Of a stretch of 64,000 nt of DNA, positions 34,953-47,860 are shown in pieces. The translations under genes and the position numbers were made by a program. The notes beneath the pieces are model-generated. The model did no database searches, was not told the DNA's origin, and was given only the letters and a program-made list of their open reading frames with translations. The DNA lies in the NCBI RefSeq assembly GCF_033568475.1, contig NC_133121.1, forward strand, positions 26,395,374 through 26,459,373, in the 5' to 3' direction. The first letter of the stretch is position 1; each line of letters begins with the position of its first letter. Source of the DNA: Henckelia pumila. Its lineage: Eukaryota; Streptophyta; Magnoliopsida; Lamiales; Gesneriaceae.

Positions 34953-36304
34953 TATGGACTTTGGACATGAATTCAATGATGGAGATTTATGTCTTGTTGA
35001 TAGTGCGACAACGCATTCTATATTTAAGAAGGATAAATATTTCTCATATTTGCAAATAAGAAAAAGTAATGTCAAATCAATTTGTGGTAGTAAGCATTAT
35101 TGAAGGCTCCGGAAGAGCAAATATTATATTACATGGAGGGACAAATTTTGTTATCAATAATGAATAATTCTCTCCTAAGTCTCAAAGGAATTTATTGAGC
35201 TTTCAAGATATCCGACGGAATGGATATCATATTAAGACTGTAAGCCAAGAAGGAAAAGAATATTTTTTATTACGAAATAAATGACGGAAAAGAAATACAT
35301 TGTTGAAAAATTATCGATATTTACTTCTGGCTTATACTACACAAAAATAAATGTAGTAGAGATCAATGCCATAGTTGACCAGAAAGTCATTGATATGAGT
35401 ACGTTTATGACTTGGCATAACCGTTTGGGAGATCCTGGTTCTATAATGATGCGAAAAATTATAGAAAATTCACATGGACATCAATTAAAGAACAAGAAGG
35501 TTCTAAATTTTAAAGAATTCTCATGTGATGCATGTTCTCAAGGCAAATTAATTATTAGGCCTTCACCGACTAAAGTTGGTATTGAATCACCTACATTTTT
35601 GGAAAGAATACAAGGTGATATTTGTGGACCAATTCACCCATCATGTGGACCATTTAGATATTTTATGGTTTTGATTGATGCATCAACAAGATGCTCACAT
35701 GTATGTTTACTATCATCTCGCAACTTAGCGTTTGCTAGATTATTGGCTCAAATAATTCGATTAAGAGAACAATTCCCAGAATATCCTATTAAGAGGATTC
35801 GTCTTGATAATGCCGGTGAATTCACATCCCAAACTTTTAATGACTATTGCATGTCAAATGGGATAATTGTTGAACATTCTGTTGCTCATGTTCATACACA
35901 AAATGGTCTCGCTGAGTCATTGATTAAACGTCTCCAATTAATAGCTAGACCATTAATCATGAGAACGAAACCCCCAACGTCAATTTGGGGACATGCTATT
36001 TTGCATACAGCAACACTTATACGTATCAGACCAAGCAGTTATCATGAATTCTCCCTTTTACAATTAGTTTTTGGCCAAGAGCCTAATATTTCCCATATAA
36101 GATTTTTGGGTGTGCGGTGTATGTTCCAATTAGTCCACCACAACGCACTAAAATAGGTCCTCAAAGGAGATTGGGAATATATGTTGGATATGATTCTCCC
36201 TCGATTATCAAATATTTAGGGCCCACGATGGAAGATATTTTCACGGTACGATTTGTCGATTGTCATTTTGATGAAACAAAATTTCCAACATTAGGGGGAG
36301 AAAA
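34953..36304 (+). pseudogene. Element D protease and integrase, 5' part of pol
   Basis: The protease motif CLVDSATTHSI lies near 34993; the following 250 bases are frameshifted and contain stops. From 35281 an open stretch holds the integrase: a zinc region (TWHNRLGDPG, where the usual His is Asp, then CDACSQGK) and the catalytic residues Asp (GDICGP), Asp (RLDNAGEF) and Glu (NGLAESLIKR). A frameshift near 36110 moves the frame to GIYVGYDSPSI. The gypsy insertion at 36305 cuts the gene; it resumes at 44028. Confidence 0.88.
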
Positions 36305-37814
36305 TGTAGTAACCCGCATTTCTAATTAGTGATTAATGAGTAATTAATCACGTGATCATGTTTAGATTAAGTAAAACATGATTAAGTAAATTCCAAATGG
36401 ATTAACAGAGCCCGAAAATAGATTCGGAATACTCAAAAATAGTGGGCATGGCTCGGGAGGTTCGGACGCTCCAAACTGGTGTTCGGAGGATCCGAAGAGG
36501 ATCGGAGGCTCCGTCGGTGGGATCGGAGGACCCGAACAGGGTTTAGGCTTACGTCATCAATTACGTCAGCAAGGTGACGTGGATGACATCACTGATGGGA
36601 CTTTAGAGGACCCGAAGTAAAGATCGGATGGTCCGATCGTGTTCGGACGATCCGAAGTTATGATCGGAGGATCCGAACCAGTTCGGAGGGCCCGAAGCCA
36701 AGTTCGGATGGCCCGAACGTCGTCTATAAATAGAGGAGCCGAGGCTCATTTGTGACTCACATATTTCCTCTCTTCTCTCTCAATTCCTAAGCCTTCTAAC
36801 TCAGATCTAGGGAGATCTAGGCATCCTACGGGGAATCCGGAAGTGGCTTAGTGATCTAGACGTCGTCGCGGAGCTACGACCTAGTTTTGAGGCTATCGTC
36901 AGCAAAGGGCTAACGACGGACGCATGTATAGTTTTGACATCCTAAAAATATTTAGAAGTATGCAATAGCTTAATTAAGGCTTTTAGAGCTTAATTGTTGA
37001 TGCATGTATATTTGCATTGTAGTAGCAGTAGACTGGACTAGTAGGCTTGGAGTCTAGGTCAGTGGAGCTAGGTTTGACCAGCAATGTTAGAGGTACGTAA
37101 GTACTGACCGAGATAGCCGGCATGATATATTTGCTTATATGTTGCATGAGTATGTGCTATATGCTTTATCGTGTTTTAGCATGTTTTATCGTCTTAGCAC
37201 ATACATAATTTTACGTGTGACTGCATCCGGAGAGATGTGAGTCATTGACAGTCTCCATAGGGAACAATGATCTCATTTTGGACTCGAGTCAGGTATGACA
37301 GTTTCCATATGAGGCTTGTATCCTGTTTGGATTCGGGTCAGGATGGGGTTGGCTCAGCCCTGATATGGAGTATACGAGTACCCCGCGGAGTAGCTCTCTA
37401 GCCGATACTGTATATTCTCGGTGCCATGAGAAAGTGTTTTCACTTGAGTTTTAAATCATCTGTGTGCACATATTTGTATTTATATCATTGCTTCGTATTG
37501 AGCGTTCTAGCTCACGCCCCTGTGTTTGGGTATTGTGTACCTTGTGGCGGGGCAGGTTTGAGGCTGGACGGTCCAGGCGGCTCTCAGCAGGATTGAGCTT
37601 GGGGAGTGCGAGGTTGTAGAGGGTAGGGATTTATTTACCCTGAACCTTCGATTTGGTTGTATAATAGTATTTATACACTTGTGATAGCGTCGGTTGTATT
37701 CTTCCAATTGGATTTGTTGTATTTTAATTATCCGCACTTTACGCTTTAAGCTTTTATTGCGTGCGCTTTTACTATAACTCTGATTAGGTAGTGGATCCGG
37801 GTTGGGTCACTACA
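36305..37814 (+). repeat. 5' LTR of the gypsy element
   Basis: 1510 bp, starting TGTAGTAACCCGC and ending GGGTTGGGTCACTACA. The TATA-like CTATAAATAGAGG at about 36722 directly follows the palindrome array. Compared with the 3' LTR it shows a few substitutions, several of them C/T, and a 3-base indel near the TGACGT motif. Confidence 0.95.
36455..36722 (+). promoter_or_regulatory. TCGGA/TCCGA palindrome array upstream of gypsy TATA box
   Basis: About ten near-palindromes of the form TTCGGANNNTCCGAA or GATCGGANNNTCCGATC are packed into 270 bp. Examples are TTCGGAGGATCCGAA and TTCGGACGATCCGAA. TGACGT motifs lie in the middle, and the array ends at CTATAAATAGAGG. The same arrangement occurs in the other three family A LTRs (3490-3940, 17990-18215, 42660-42930). 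Its place just before the TATA box suggests a promoter or enhancer array; this is inference. Confidence 0.75.
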
Positions 37815-37891
37815 TTTTTGGTATCAGAGCGACGCATTGCACTGGGAATATCGTAAAACGGATTAAGAAATTATCTGTTCTTATGTAACAG

Positions 37892-40800
37892 ATGGCAGAT
37901 TACGACGAGAGTCACGGTAGCGTAGACGGCAGTCGTTGGGGCGATTCGGACGATCGTAGACGTCGGGGACAGCCCGAGGAGCGCAGGCGAGTGATCATGC
38001 GTAGATTTAAGGAAGTTAGCCCGAAGCCTTTGATGGGTGGTGAGACAGCTGAAGAGGCGGAGGATTGGATGGAGAGGATGGAGCAGTGCTTCCAAGAGTT
38101 CTGTTGCACGGCTGAGGATAGGATGGAGATTCTTGCCTTTATGCTTGAGGGCAGAGCTAGGAAGTGGTGGAGATCTACTTCCGCACCGTTCATAGCAACT
38201 AGAGGTGCAGCTACTTGGGTTGAGTTCCGTACTGCTTATCAGAGATTTTATTTTTCTCCAGCTCTTCGTCAGGCGAAAGCCAGTGAGTTGTTGAGTTTGC
38301 GACAGGGGATGATGACGATCGAGGAGTACCAGTAGAAGTTCTTTGATCTGCTACCCTTTTGTCCTCATATTTCTGATAGTTCTATGGAAAAGTTTGATCA
38401 TTTCCTTCAGGGTTTGAACCCCGACATTCATCGTATGGTTGCAGTGGGCGGCGATGGGACTTACGAGGATTTGGTGGACCGTTGTCGCCAGGCCGAGGAT
38501 AGTATTCTGAGGAACAGGGGACTTTACTCTTCTTCTTCCAGACCAGCGAGCTCTAGTCCTTTGGGTCCGAAAGGACAGTCCTTCAAGAAGCCAGGAGGTA
38601 CTTCTTCTTCTTCCTCTGGATCTGGTGGAGTGCATCGTTTTGGTGGACAGAGATCGAACCGGTGTACTCAGTGCCGATGCAGACATCTGCCAGGGCAGTG
38701 TGGTCGATCGACCACTGCATGTTTCCAGTGTGGCCAGGAGGGTCACATGAAGAGAGATTGTCCTATGCTGATTGGGGCAGCGAGTGGTTCCGAAGGTTCT
38801 CAGGCATCTGTTCAGCCACCTCAGTACCAGCAGCCACCTTTCCAGCAGCAGTATTCGCAGCAGCGCCAGCATCCGCAGCAGTCTTAGAGACAGCCTACTC
38901 AGACTCCTTCTCGGGGTCATTCTTCGTTGAGGCCACGTACCCAGGGTCAGGTCTTTGCGCTTAACCAGGAGCAGGCAGAGGCTGACAGCGATCGGATGAT
39001 TGTAGGTATCTGTAGTTTATGTGGTTTTCCTGCATATGTTTTAATTGATACCGGTGCATCGCATTCTTTTGTCTCAGCACATTTTGCTAAGAAGTATAGA
39101 TTGCCGTTTATTCCTTTAGACGTGTTGCTAGTAGTTTCTACTCCTATGGGGAGCGAGGTTTTAGCCAAACGTCTAGTTGTGGGTTGTGTTTTGGATTTCG
39201 AGGGACATCAGCTTAGTGCTAACCTGATGATTCTAGCAATGGAGGATTTCGATTGCATCATTGCGATAGATCTATTGACTACCTACCGAGCGATAGTGGA
39301 TTGCTATCAGAGGTTTGTTCAGTTTTGTCCAGAGGATGACGAGTCATGGTATTTCTGTGGTGAGGGAGCGCGACCCCCGATGCCAGTGGTTTCAGCTCTA
39401 AAGGCCCGGCGTGCTTTAGAGTCTGGCGGGGAAGGCTACCTTATCTACGCCATTGACGCATCCTTAGGAGAGCCAGATATCCAAGAGATACCAGTGGTTC
39501 GTGACTTTCCAGATGTGTTTCCGGAGGAGATTCCAGGTTTGCCACCAGTAATGGAGATTGAGTTTGGCATTGAGTTAGTGCCAGGGACTGCACCGATTTC
39601 CAGAACTCCTTACCGATTGGCACCGTCAGAAATGAAAGAGCTACAGAAGCAATTGCAAGATCTTCTTGATAAGGGTTATATTCGACCTAGTTTTTCGCCA
39701 TGGGGAGCCCCAGTGCTGTTTGTCAAGAAGAAGGATGGTTCGATGCGGTTGTGTATTGACTACCGTCAGTTGAATCAGGTGACAGTGAAGAATAAGTATC
39801 CTCTTCCGCGGATAGATGATCTCTTTGATCAGTTGCAGGGTACTTCTGTCTATTCGAAGATTGATCTTCGGTCTGGGTATCATCAGTTGCGAGTTTGACA
39901 GGAGGATGTTCCTAAGACAGCATTTCGTACGCGGTATGGACACTATGAGTTTCTAGAGATGCCGTTTGGTTTGACGAATGCTCCAGTTGTTTTTATGGAT
40001 CTGATGAACAGAGTTTTCCGCAACTTTCTGGATAAGTTCGTGGTGGTGTTCATCGATGATATTTTGGTGTATTCTCGCAGCATGGATGAGCATGCCTACC
40101 ATCTCTATACTGTACTGCATGTCTTGAGGGAGAGACAGTTGTACGCAAAGCTGAGTAAGTGTGACTTCTGGATTGACCGAGTTGTGTTCCTTGGTCATGT
40201 CATTTCTCAGGATGGCGTATCTGTTGATCCTAGCAAAACAGAGGCTATTTTGAATTGGTCACGACCGACTACAACTTCTGAGATTCGTAATTTCCTTGGT
40301 CTAGCAGGATACTATCATCGTTTTGTGGAGAATTTCTCTCAGATAGCTAAGCCTTTGACTCAGTTGACGAAGAAAGAAGTTTCTTTCGTTTGGTCTGATG
40401 CTTGTGAAGACAGTTTTCGTGAGTTGAGACGTCGTCTGACGACAGCTCCAGTTCTTGCCTTATCATCTGGATCAGGTGGTTTTGTAGTCTTCACTGATGC
40501 TTCTCTCCAGGGTTTGGGGTGTGTGTTGACTCAGAATGGCCACGTGATCGTTTATGCTTCCAGACAGTTGAAGACTCACAAGGAGAACTATCCCGTACAC
40601 GATTTGGAGCTAGCAGCCATTGTCTTTGCTCTTAAGATATGGCGACACTATTTGTACGAAGAATGATTTGAGATCTTCACCGATCATAAGAGTTTGAAAT
40701 ATCTGTTCACTCAGGCTGAGTTGAACTTGCGGCAACGTCGTTGGATGGATCTGTTGAAGGATTACGATTGTGAGATCAAATACCATCCAGGTTCTTCAAA

Positions 40801-42379
40801 TCCCGTTGCTGATGCGCTTAGTCGCAAAGTTTATGTGAGTTCCCTTCGTACCAGTTCGATTTCGAAAGCAGTGGAGGAGTGTTGTTCTTTGGGATTCACG
40901 TTCCATCATAAGAAAGAACAACAATGGATTCGTGTCTCTTCTGTGCTTGCAGAGCCAGCGCTATACAGACGAATCCGGGAAGCTCAGAATTCTGATCTGA
41001 AGACTCAGAAGTTGGCCCGGCAGGCTGAGGGTGATAACACTTCTGGTTTCCATTTGCAGGGAGACGGCCTGTTGTGTCTTTCTGGTCGAGTTGTGGTACC
41101 CGAGAATCCTACTTTGAGGGATGAGATCTTATCCCAATCTCACCGCAGTCAATTCTCTGTACATCCAGGAAGCATGAAGATGTATAAGGATCTTCGCACT
41201 CGATTTTGGTGGAAAGGGATGAAGCGCAGTGTTTATCAGTTTGTGTCCTGATGCCTTGTGTGTCAACAAATCAAGGCAGAGTTTAGATGACCCAGAGGGT
41301 TACTTCACAGCTTAGAGATTCCTGAATGGAAGTGGGAGCATGTGACGATGGACTTTGTCACCCACTTGCCTATGTCTTCCATGATTTGTGATGCTATTTG
41401 GGTTGTCGTGGATCGGTTGTCGAAGTCAGCGCATTTTATTCCCTATAACCGCGATTACACCTTTGATAGGATGGCGCAATTGTATGTGCGGGAGATTGTG
41501 CGATTGCATGGGATTCCGTTGAGCATTGTCAGCGATAGAGATCCGAGATTCACCTCGAGATTTTGGGGTAGTTTCCAGCGAGCCCTTGGTACTACTTTGA
41601 GCTTGAGTACAGCTTATCATCCAGAGACGGACGGACAGTCAGAGCGTACTATTCGCACTTTAGAAGATATGCTTCGCGCGGCGGTGATGGATTTTGGTCC
41701 AGCGTGGCATGATCATTTACCCTTGGTGGAGTTCGCCTACAACAATAGTTTCCATCGCAGCATTGGCATGGCACCATTTGAGGATCTTTATGGATGCCGT
41801 TGTCGTACACCTTTGTTTTGGGATGAGGTTGGCGAGCGTCAGGTTGAGGGTCCTCAGATGATTCAGCAGATGATTAATGCAGTAGAGTTGATCCAACGCA
41901 GGGTTAAGGCAGCCCAGGATCGACAGGCTAGCTACACGAACACCCACCGCAGGCCACTTCATTTTGAGGTAGGAGAGTATGTTTTCTTGCGTGTGTCACC
42001 TTTCCGGAAGGTGATGAGGTTTGGTCGCAAGGGTAAGCTGACACCTAGATTTATTGGTCCTTTCGAGATTCTCGAGAAGGTTGGGGATGTGGCTTATCGT
42101 TTGGCCTTGCCACCCGATCTTTCGGAGATCCACGATGTGTTTCACGTGTCCTTGTTGAGGCAGTATGTGACGGACGAGTCGCATATTTTTCATCCGACCG
42201 AGGTAAATGTAGATCGGGATCTATCGTATGTGGAGAAACCCCTGCGGATTCTTGACAGGAAGGACAAGGTACTTCGTAACAAGAGCATACCATTGATTAT
42301 GGTACAGTGGCAACGCAGAGGGACAGAGGAAGATACTTGGGAGTTGGAGAGCCGGATGTTAGCCGAGCACCCCGAGTAA
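37892..42379 (+). pseudogene. Gypsy gag-pol polyprotein with chromodomain, six stops, no frameshift
   Basis: One frame of 1495 codons from ATG 37892. Order: retrotransposon gag domain (RKWWRSTSAPF; codons about 40-200), CCHC knuckle CFQCGQEGHMKRDC (from codon 277), protease [10 protein letters not shown] (about 385), reverse transcriptase with FIDD (720-723), RNase H ([21 protein letters not shown]) and integrase. The integrase has zinc-region His and Cys residues, DDE residues in TMDFVTHLP, SDRDPRF and DGQSERTIRTLE, a GPF motif (RFIGPFEIL), then a chromodomain (MVQWQRRGTEEDTWELE). Stops: TAG 38333 and 38885; TGA 39896, 40664, 41249 and 41288. Most or all are explained by C-to-T changes of CAG or CGA. 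The frame is otherwise intact. Confidence 0.95.
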
Positions 42380-42508
42380 TTTTGAGATTTTGTACTTCTT
42401 TGTATCGAGTTATACTTGTTCAGTTGTAATAAAGAACATTTGGTTGGCTATTTATGTTTTCCTCTAAGACTTAAATTTCGAGGACGAAATTTTTTAAGTG
42501 GGGGAGAA

Positions 42509-44022
42509 TGTAGTAACCCGCATTTCTAATTAGTGATTAATGAGTAATTAATCACGTGATCATGTTTAGATTAAGTAAAACATGATTAAGTAAATTCCAA
42601 ATGGATTAACGGAGCCCGAAAATAGATCCAGAATACTCAAAAATAGTGGGCATGGCTCGGGAGGTTCGGACGCTCCGAACTGGTGTTCGGAGGATCCGAA
42701 GAGGATCGGAGGCTCCGTCGGTGGGATCGGAGGACCCGAACAGGGTTTAGGCTTACGCCATCAATTATGTCAGTAAGGTGACGTCATGGATGACATCACT
42801 GATGGGACTTCGGAGGACCCGAAGTAAAGATCGGATGGTCCGATCGTGTTCGGACGATCCGAAGTTATGATCGGAGGATCCGAACCAGTTCGGAGGGCCC
42901 GAAGCCAAGTTCGGACGGCCCGAACGTCGTCTATAAATAGAGGAGCCGAGGCTCATTTGTGACTCACACATTTCCTCTCTTCTCTCTCAATTCCTAAGCC
43001 TTCTAACTCAGATATAGGGAGATCTAGGCATCCTACGGGGAATCCAGAAGTGGCTTAGTGATCTAGACATCGTCGCGGAGCTACGACCTAGTTTTGAGGC
43101 TATCGTCAGCAAAGGGATAACGACGGACGCAGGTATAGTTTTGGCATCCTAAAAATATTTAGGAGTATGCAATAGCTTAATTAAGGCTTTTAGAGCTTAA
43201 TTGTTGATGCATGGATATTTGCATTGTAGTAGCAGTAGACTGGACTAGTAGGCTTGGAGTCTAGGTCAGTGGAGCTAGGTTTGACCAGCAGTGTTAGAGG
43301 TACGTAAGTACTGATCGAGATAGCCGGCATGATATATTTGCTTATATGTTGCATGAGTATGTGCTATATGCTTTATCGTGTTTTAGCATGTTTTATCGTC
43401 TTAGCACATACATGATTTTACGTGTGACTGCATCCGGAGAGATGTGAGTCATTGACAGTCTCCATAGGGAACAATGATCTCATTTTGGACTCGAGTCAGG
43501 TATGACAGTTTCCATATGAGGCTTGTATCCTGTTTTGGATTCGGGTCAAGATGGGGTTGGCTCAGCCTTGATATGGAGTATACGAGTACCCCGCGGAGTA
43601 GCTCTCTAGCCGGTACTGTATATTCTCGGCGCCATGAGAAAGTGTTTTCACTTGAGTTTTAAATCATCTGTGTGCACATATTTGTATTTATATCATTGCT
43701 TCGTATTGAGCGTTCTAGCTCACGCCCCTGTGTTTGGGTATTGTTTACCTTGTGGTGGGGCAGGTTTGAGGCTGGACGGTCCAGGCGGCTCTCAGCAGGA
43801 TTGAGCTTGGGGAGTGCGAGGTTGTAGAGGGTAGGGATTTATTTACCCTGAACCTTCGATTTGGTTGTATAATAGTATTTATACACTTGTGATAGCGTCG
43901 GTTGTATTCTGCCGATTGGATTTGTTGTATTTTAATTATCTGCACTTTACGCTTTAAGCTTTTATTGCGTGCGCTTTTACTATAACTCTGATTAGGTAGT
44001 GGATCCGGGTTAGGTCACTACA
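42509..44022 (+). repeat. 3' LTR of the gypsy element
   Basis: 1514 bp with the same ends as the 5' LTR except GGGTTAGGTCACTACA at its end. The palindrome array lies at about 42660-42930, followed by CTATAAATAGAGG near 42931. It is followed directly by the GAAAA target duplication and element D pol. Confidence 0.95.
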
Positions 44023-44027
44023 GAAAA

Positions 44028-45263
44028 TATGAGATCACCAAGTAAATTAACTTGGAAGGCATCACTACGTCATTTTGATAATCGGACAAGTGAATGTGAA
44101 CTTGAATTTCAAAGAATAGTCCATTTGCAGAATATTGGAAATAAATTATCTGATGCATTTAGTGATGTGAAAAGGGTGACTAAGTCATACCTACCGGCTG
44201 CTAATGCTCCAGCACATATTGATGTTCCCAAAGCAACATCAAATGATGAGTCAATTGCTAGACTTAAGCGTGGTAGACCAATTGGGTCCAAAGACAAAAA
44301 TCCACGAAAAAGAAAAAGGAGCAAAAAATATGAATCAACATATTGAGATATCTGATTCATTGATTGATAACTTTGAAAAAGTTGATAATAAAATCCCCAA
44401 TGAAGTTCAAGTACTTGACAATGAAGAGATCTCGATAAATTATATCAAGACAGGGAAACGCTTAAATCGAGCAGAAATTATTGTCGACAATAAGTTTGCA
44501 TATGCCATGGCATTTGATGTTGTTATTGAAGATGATGATCTAGATCCTAAATCTGTTAATGACTGTTGTAACAGACATGATTGGCCGAATTGGAAAAGGG
44601 CAATACAAGAAGAGTTAAACTCACTAGCAAAACGTGAGGTTTTGGGACTTGTGGCCCAAACATCACAAGGGGTAATTCCTGTGGGTTGTAAATGGGTTTT
44701 TGTACGAAAACGAAATGAGAAAAACGAAGTGACTAGATATAAAGCTCGATTAGTAGCACAAGATTTTTCTCAAAGACCCGACATTGATTATGAAGAGACG
44801 TACTCTCCTGTGATGGATGCAATTACATTCCGATATCTTCTTGGCATGGCCGCACAAGAAAGACTTGAAATGCGTCTTATGGATGTTGTTACTGCATACT
44901 TGTACGGAAAACTTGATAATGATATTTACATGAAAATCCTTGAAGGATTTAAGATATCAAAAGCATTTGCTTCAAATTTTGCAAATGTTTGCTCCATTAA
45001 ACTACAAAGATCCTTGTATGGACTAAAACAATCTGGGCGCATGTGGTACAAGAGACTTAGCGACTATTTGTTGAAAGAAGGCTAAAAAAATGATCCAATT
45101 TTCCCATGTGTTTTTATTCAAAAGAATGGATCAAAGTTTGTCATTATTGCTGTATATGTCGATGATTTAAATATCATTGGAAGTCCTGAAGAACTTGAAA
45201 AGACAGTTGATGTCTTGAAAAGGGAATTTGAGATGAAAGATTTAGGCAAAACAAAATTTTGTC
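44028..45263 (+). pseudogene. Element D pol, middle part: linker and reverse transcriptase
   Basis: The first 310 bases code for the linker between integrase and reverse transcriptase (SKLTWKASLRHFDN, RLKRGRPIGSKDKNP), then the frame shifts near 44340. Reverse transcriptase follows: CKWVFVRKRNEKNEV, YKARLVAQDFSQRPDIDYEE, RSLYGLKQSGRMWYKRL, a stop near 45083, and YVDDLNIIGS near 45157. The frame runs to KTKFC, where element E is inserted; across one TTGTC it continues as LGLQIEYL at 54800. Confidence 0.9.
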
Positions 45264-47092
45264 TGAAAGAGTGGGTGCCCAGTGAGCCAACTTGTGGCTA
45301 AGGGCTTTGATGACTCTTTGTATAAACAATCTTTTGTTTAATATAATTTACACTTTTATTAATGGCAATGACTTTATCTTTCTTCATATTGTTATATTGT
45401 GATATACTATTGTTGTTTTGATAAAGACCTTGAATATACTATAGTGTATGTAAGATGTGGTAGAACATGGAGATGTCTATCATGAAACACATCTTATAGT
45501 CACTGTATATTCTAAACTGTTCCTAGTCGATTGAGCCGTCCGATAATAAGGATAAGGATCGCTCGAGTTTGAGACTAGCATTTGCGATGCGGAGTACCAC
45601 GTTTCATTGGTAAGGAACATAGAGATGTTCGAAGCATGCAAATGGATATTCATATGATGAATGATCGAACTACCCTATCCGGACTTTCCAAGTGGTTATC
45701 ACTTATCGAGTGGATAAAGTCCGCGGTTTTGGTTGTACACCATTAGTCCTTATTACTTGAAACATCATTGAGACTCTATATGCTAGTACTGTGCTTTGAC
45801 TCGTTTACCGACTCTATTGGGGTCATCAGGTGTCGGGATTGGGTACAGTTACAACACATATAGGAGTCGATGCTTTGTTGTCAAGGATTCACCACATACT
45901 TGCGAGTGTGGATATCCTATGCGATCTGAGGAGATATTAGTGTGACGAATCTCTGGCCAGAGTACATGATGTGATTTAAGAAATGGTTTCTTAGTAGCGC
46001 ATGCGATGTCACTATTTGATCTTCAAGATGCATTGCATAGTTATCGAATCTCGAGCGACTCTCGATATACCAATGGTTGTTGATTCGATCGGGATATTTG
46101 GATGAAGGGACCGTACTGTACGCTAACCAAAATCTACTGGTTCTTGTAGGCACTATCAGTGATACCTAGGGAATCATGGGGCGATGTTGCTAGGCGCTCA
46201 TACCATGATTCGATGGGCAAGGAGTTGTGAGCCCACGGCTAGCTGTATCCCTGAACCATTGAGGGTCACACAGTGTAATGGATTTTTAATCTCCGTTGAG
46301 ATAGTTAAATTTAAAGAGTTAAATTTAATGAACGAAGAAGTTGGACTTCTTATTTAAGAGTAGAGGAGTAAGATTTCCTAAAATGACATAGGGATGGCCA
46401 TTTTTGGAAATCACTGAATTCGGATTCAGAAAAATTTATCTTGACTTTAAAAGGTGCAGAAATGGTTTCTGTGCACATTGGTGAAATCGGTTTATCAATC
46501 GGAGTCACGATGAATTTTATATTAATTTCTGAACATGCGGGCTTTGCTTGTCGGGCTTGAACTTATGACTAATGGGCCCTAAGCTGTTAGTGGCCTGCAT
46601 TATAAATAAGTTATTGCAGTACAGAAATTACACACAACAGGCACAAAATTTTCGAAAACCCTATGCTATTTTTCTTAAAGTGGCCGCCCCTCTCCCTCTC
46701 TCTACTCGAGAAAAATTCCAGCCTGTGATTTTGAATTACAGTCTGGTTTAACGGATCAAATTCGTTAACTCTCTTCGTAGAAAAACTTCTGATAGATTTT
46801 CTAGTGCAATCTATCAGAGGGATTAAATCTCTATTCGTGGACCTGATTGAAGAACTGTTCGTCCATCGGTTCCAGGGAGATACAACAAGAGCAGAGAAAT
46901 CTGTTGGTATCCAGAATCTCGATTCGAGATTAAAAGGTAAAAATTTTATAATAGTTATTTAAATTTTTACACACACAATTTAATCGTAAAGATTTGATAC
47001 CCAATATGGAATCGTTCCATATAATAAAAATTTTAAACTTCCGCTGCACCGGGTATCAATCTTGTTTGATCTGAAAGCCGCGTTTTCCAACA
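45264..47092 (+). repeat. 5' LTR of copia element E
   Basis: 1829 bp. It matches the 3' LTR closely except that it lacks 27 bases present there at about 53897-53923. A TATA-like TTATAAATAAG lies near 46600, about 490 bases before the LTR end. Confidence 0.95.
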
Positions 47093-47204
47093 GTGGTATC
47101 AGAGCCAGGTTGCTCAGATCAAGCGATTAAATTAATCGATTGTACAAAAATTTTTTAGGCCTCGGTTTTTGAAACAAAATAAATATTTTAAAATAAAAAT
47201 ATTT

Positions 47205-47490
47205 TTCGGGCAAAAACCCGTGCAGCGATTGGATCGCTGCCCGGGAGGGGCAGCGACGGCGCTGCCCCGGGCAGTGCACGGCGCTGCCCTGCGCAGCGCT
47301 GTGCGCTGCACAGGGCGGCGCACGGCGCTGCCCAGGGCAGCGCACGGCGCTGCCCGGCGCAGCGCTGGGCGCTGCGCAGGGCAGCGCTCGGCGCTGCCCC
47401 TGGGCAGCGATGTGATCGCTGCCCAGGGCAGCGCCGTGGGCAGCCGGGCTGCCCGGCCCGGGAACGTCCCGGGCGGCCCGCGGGAAAAAT
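47205..47490 (+). repeat. GC-rich self-complementary island in element E leader
   Basis: About 280 bp is built mainly from alternating GGCGCTGCCC and GGGCAGCGC words, which are reverse complements of each other. It is bounded by GCAGCGATTGGATCGCTGC on one side and GCAGCGATGTGATCGCTGC on the other, themselves inverted repeats. The surroundings are AT-rich. The RNA would fold into many alternative GC stems. Confidence 0.85.
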
Positions 47491-47704
47491 TATTTTTAAT
47501 TTTTTAAATTAAATTTTAATATGTTAAAATTCTATTTTTGGTCCGATCGAAAATTGTTTTGATTGTTCCACGAGGCGTCGGATCGAATTGTTCGAGTCCG
47601 AAAATTTTAAAATTGATTTTTGGATAAATTTGAATTTTTGGAAAATTTTAATATTTTATCCTTTAATTGAATTTTGAAATTAATTAATTTTTTGTACAAT
47701 TGAT

Positions 47705-47860
47705 GATAAGATATGATCTTATGGATATATTGAGTAAAATATGATTTTATGTATAAAATTGGATTTTATAGATAAAATATGATTTTATTTGATAAAAAGA
47801 TAAAATATGATTTTATATGTAAAATAAGATTTTATGTATGAGATATGATTTTATCTTTTT
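47705..47860 (+). repeat. AT-rich imperfect tandem repeats (ATAAAATATGATTTTAT type)
   Basis: The words GATAAAATATGATTTTAT, GTATAAAATTGGATTTTAT and GTAAAATAAGATTTTATG follow one another about seven times. Each is itself a near-palindrome of AAAAT and ATTTT. It is part of the element E leader. Confidence 0.75.

Larger units (their letters stand above)
36305..44022 (+). mobile_element. Full-length Tekay-like Ty3/gypsy chromovirus, TSD GAAAA
   Basis: 7718 bp with LTRs 36305-37814 and 42509-44022, nearly identical to each other. Perfect target duplications GAAAA lie at 36300-36304 and 44023-44027. The primer binding site TGGTATCAGAGCG at 37819 fits initiator tRNA-Met, and the polypurine tract AAGTGGGGGAGAA is at 42496-42508. 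One long gag-pol frame with a C-terminal chromodomain points to the Tekay/Del group. It is inserted in the pol of element D. Close LTR identity implies a recent insertion, although the coding frame already has six stops. Confidence 0.96.

Noticed and set aside
47127..47507. Overlapping Ala/Arg/Gly-rich ORFs on both strands
   Set aside because: They come from the GC-rich repeat island in the element E leader; composition alone keeps the frames open.
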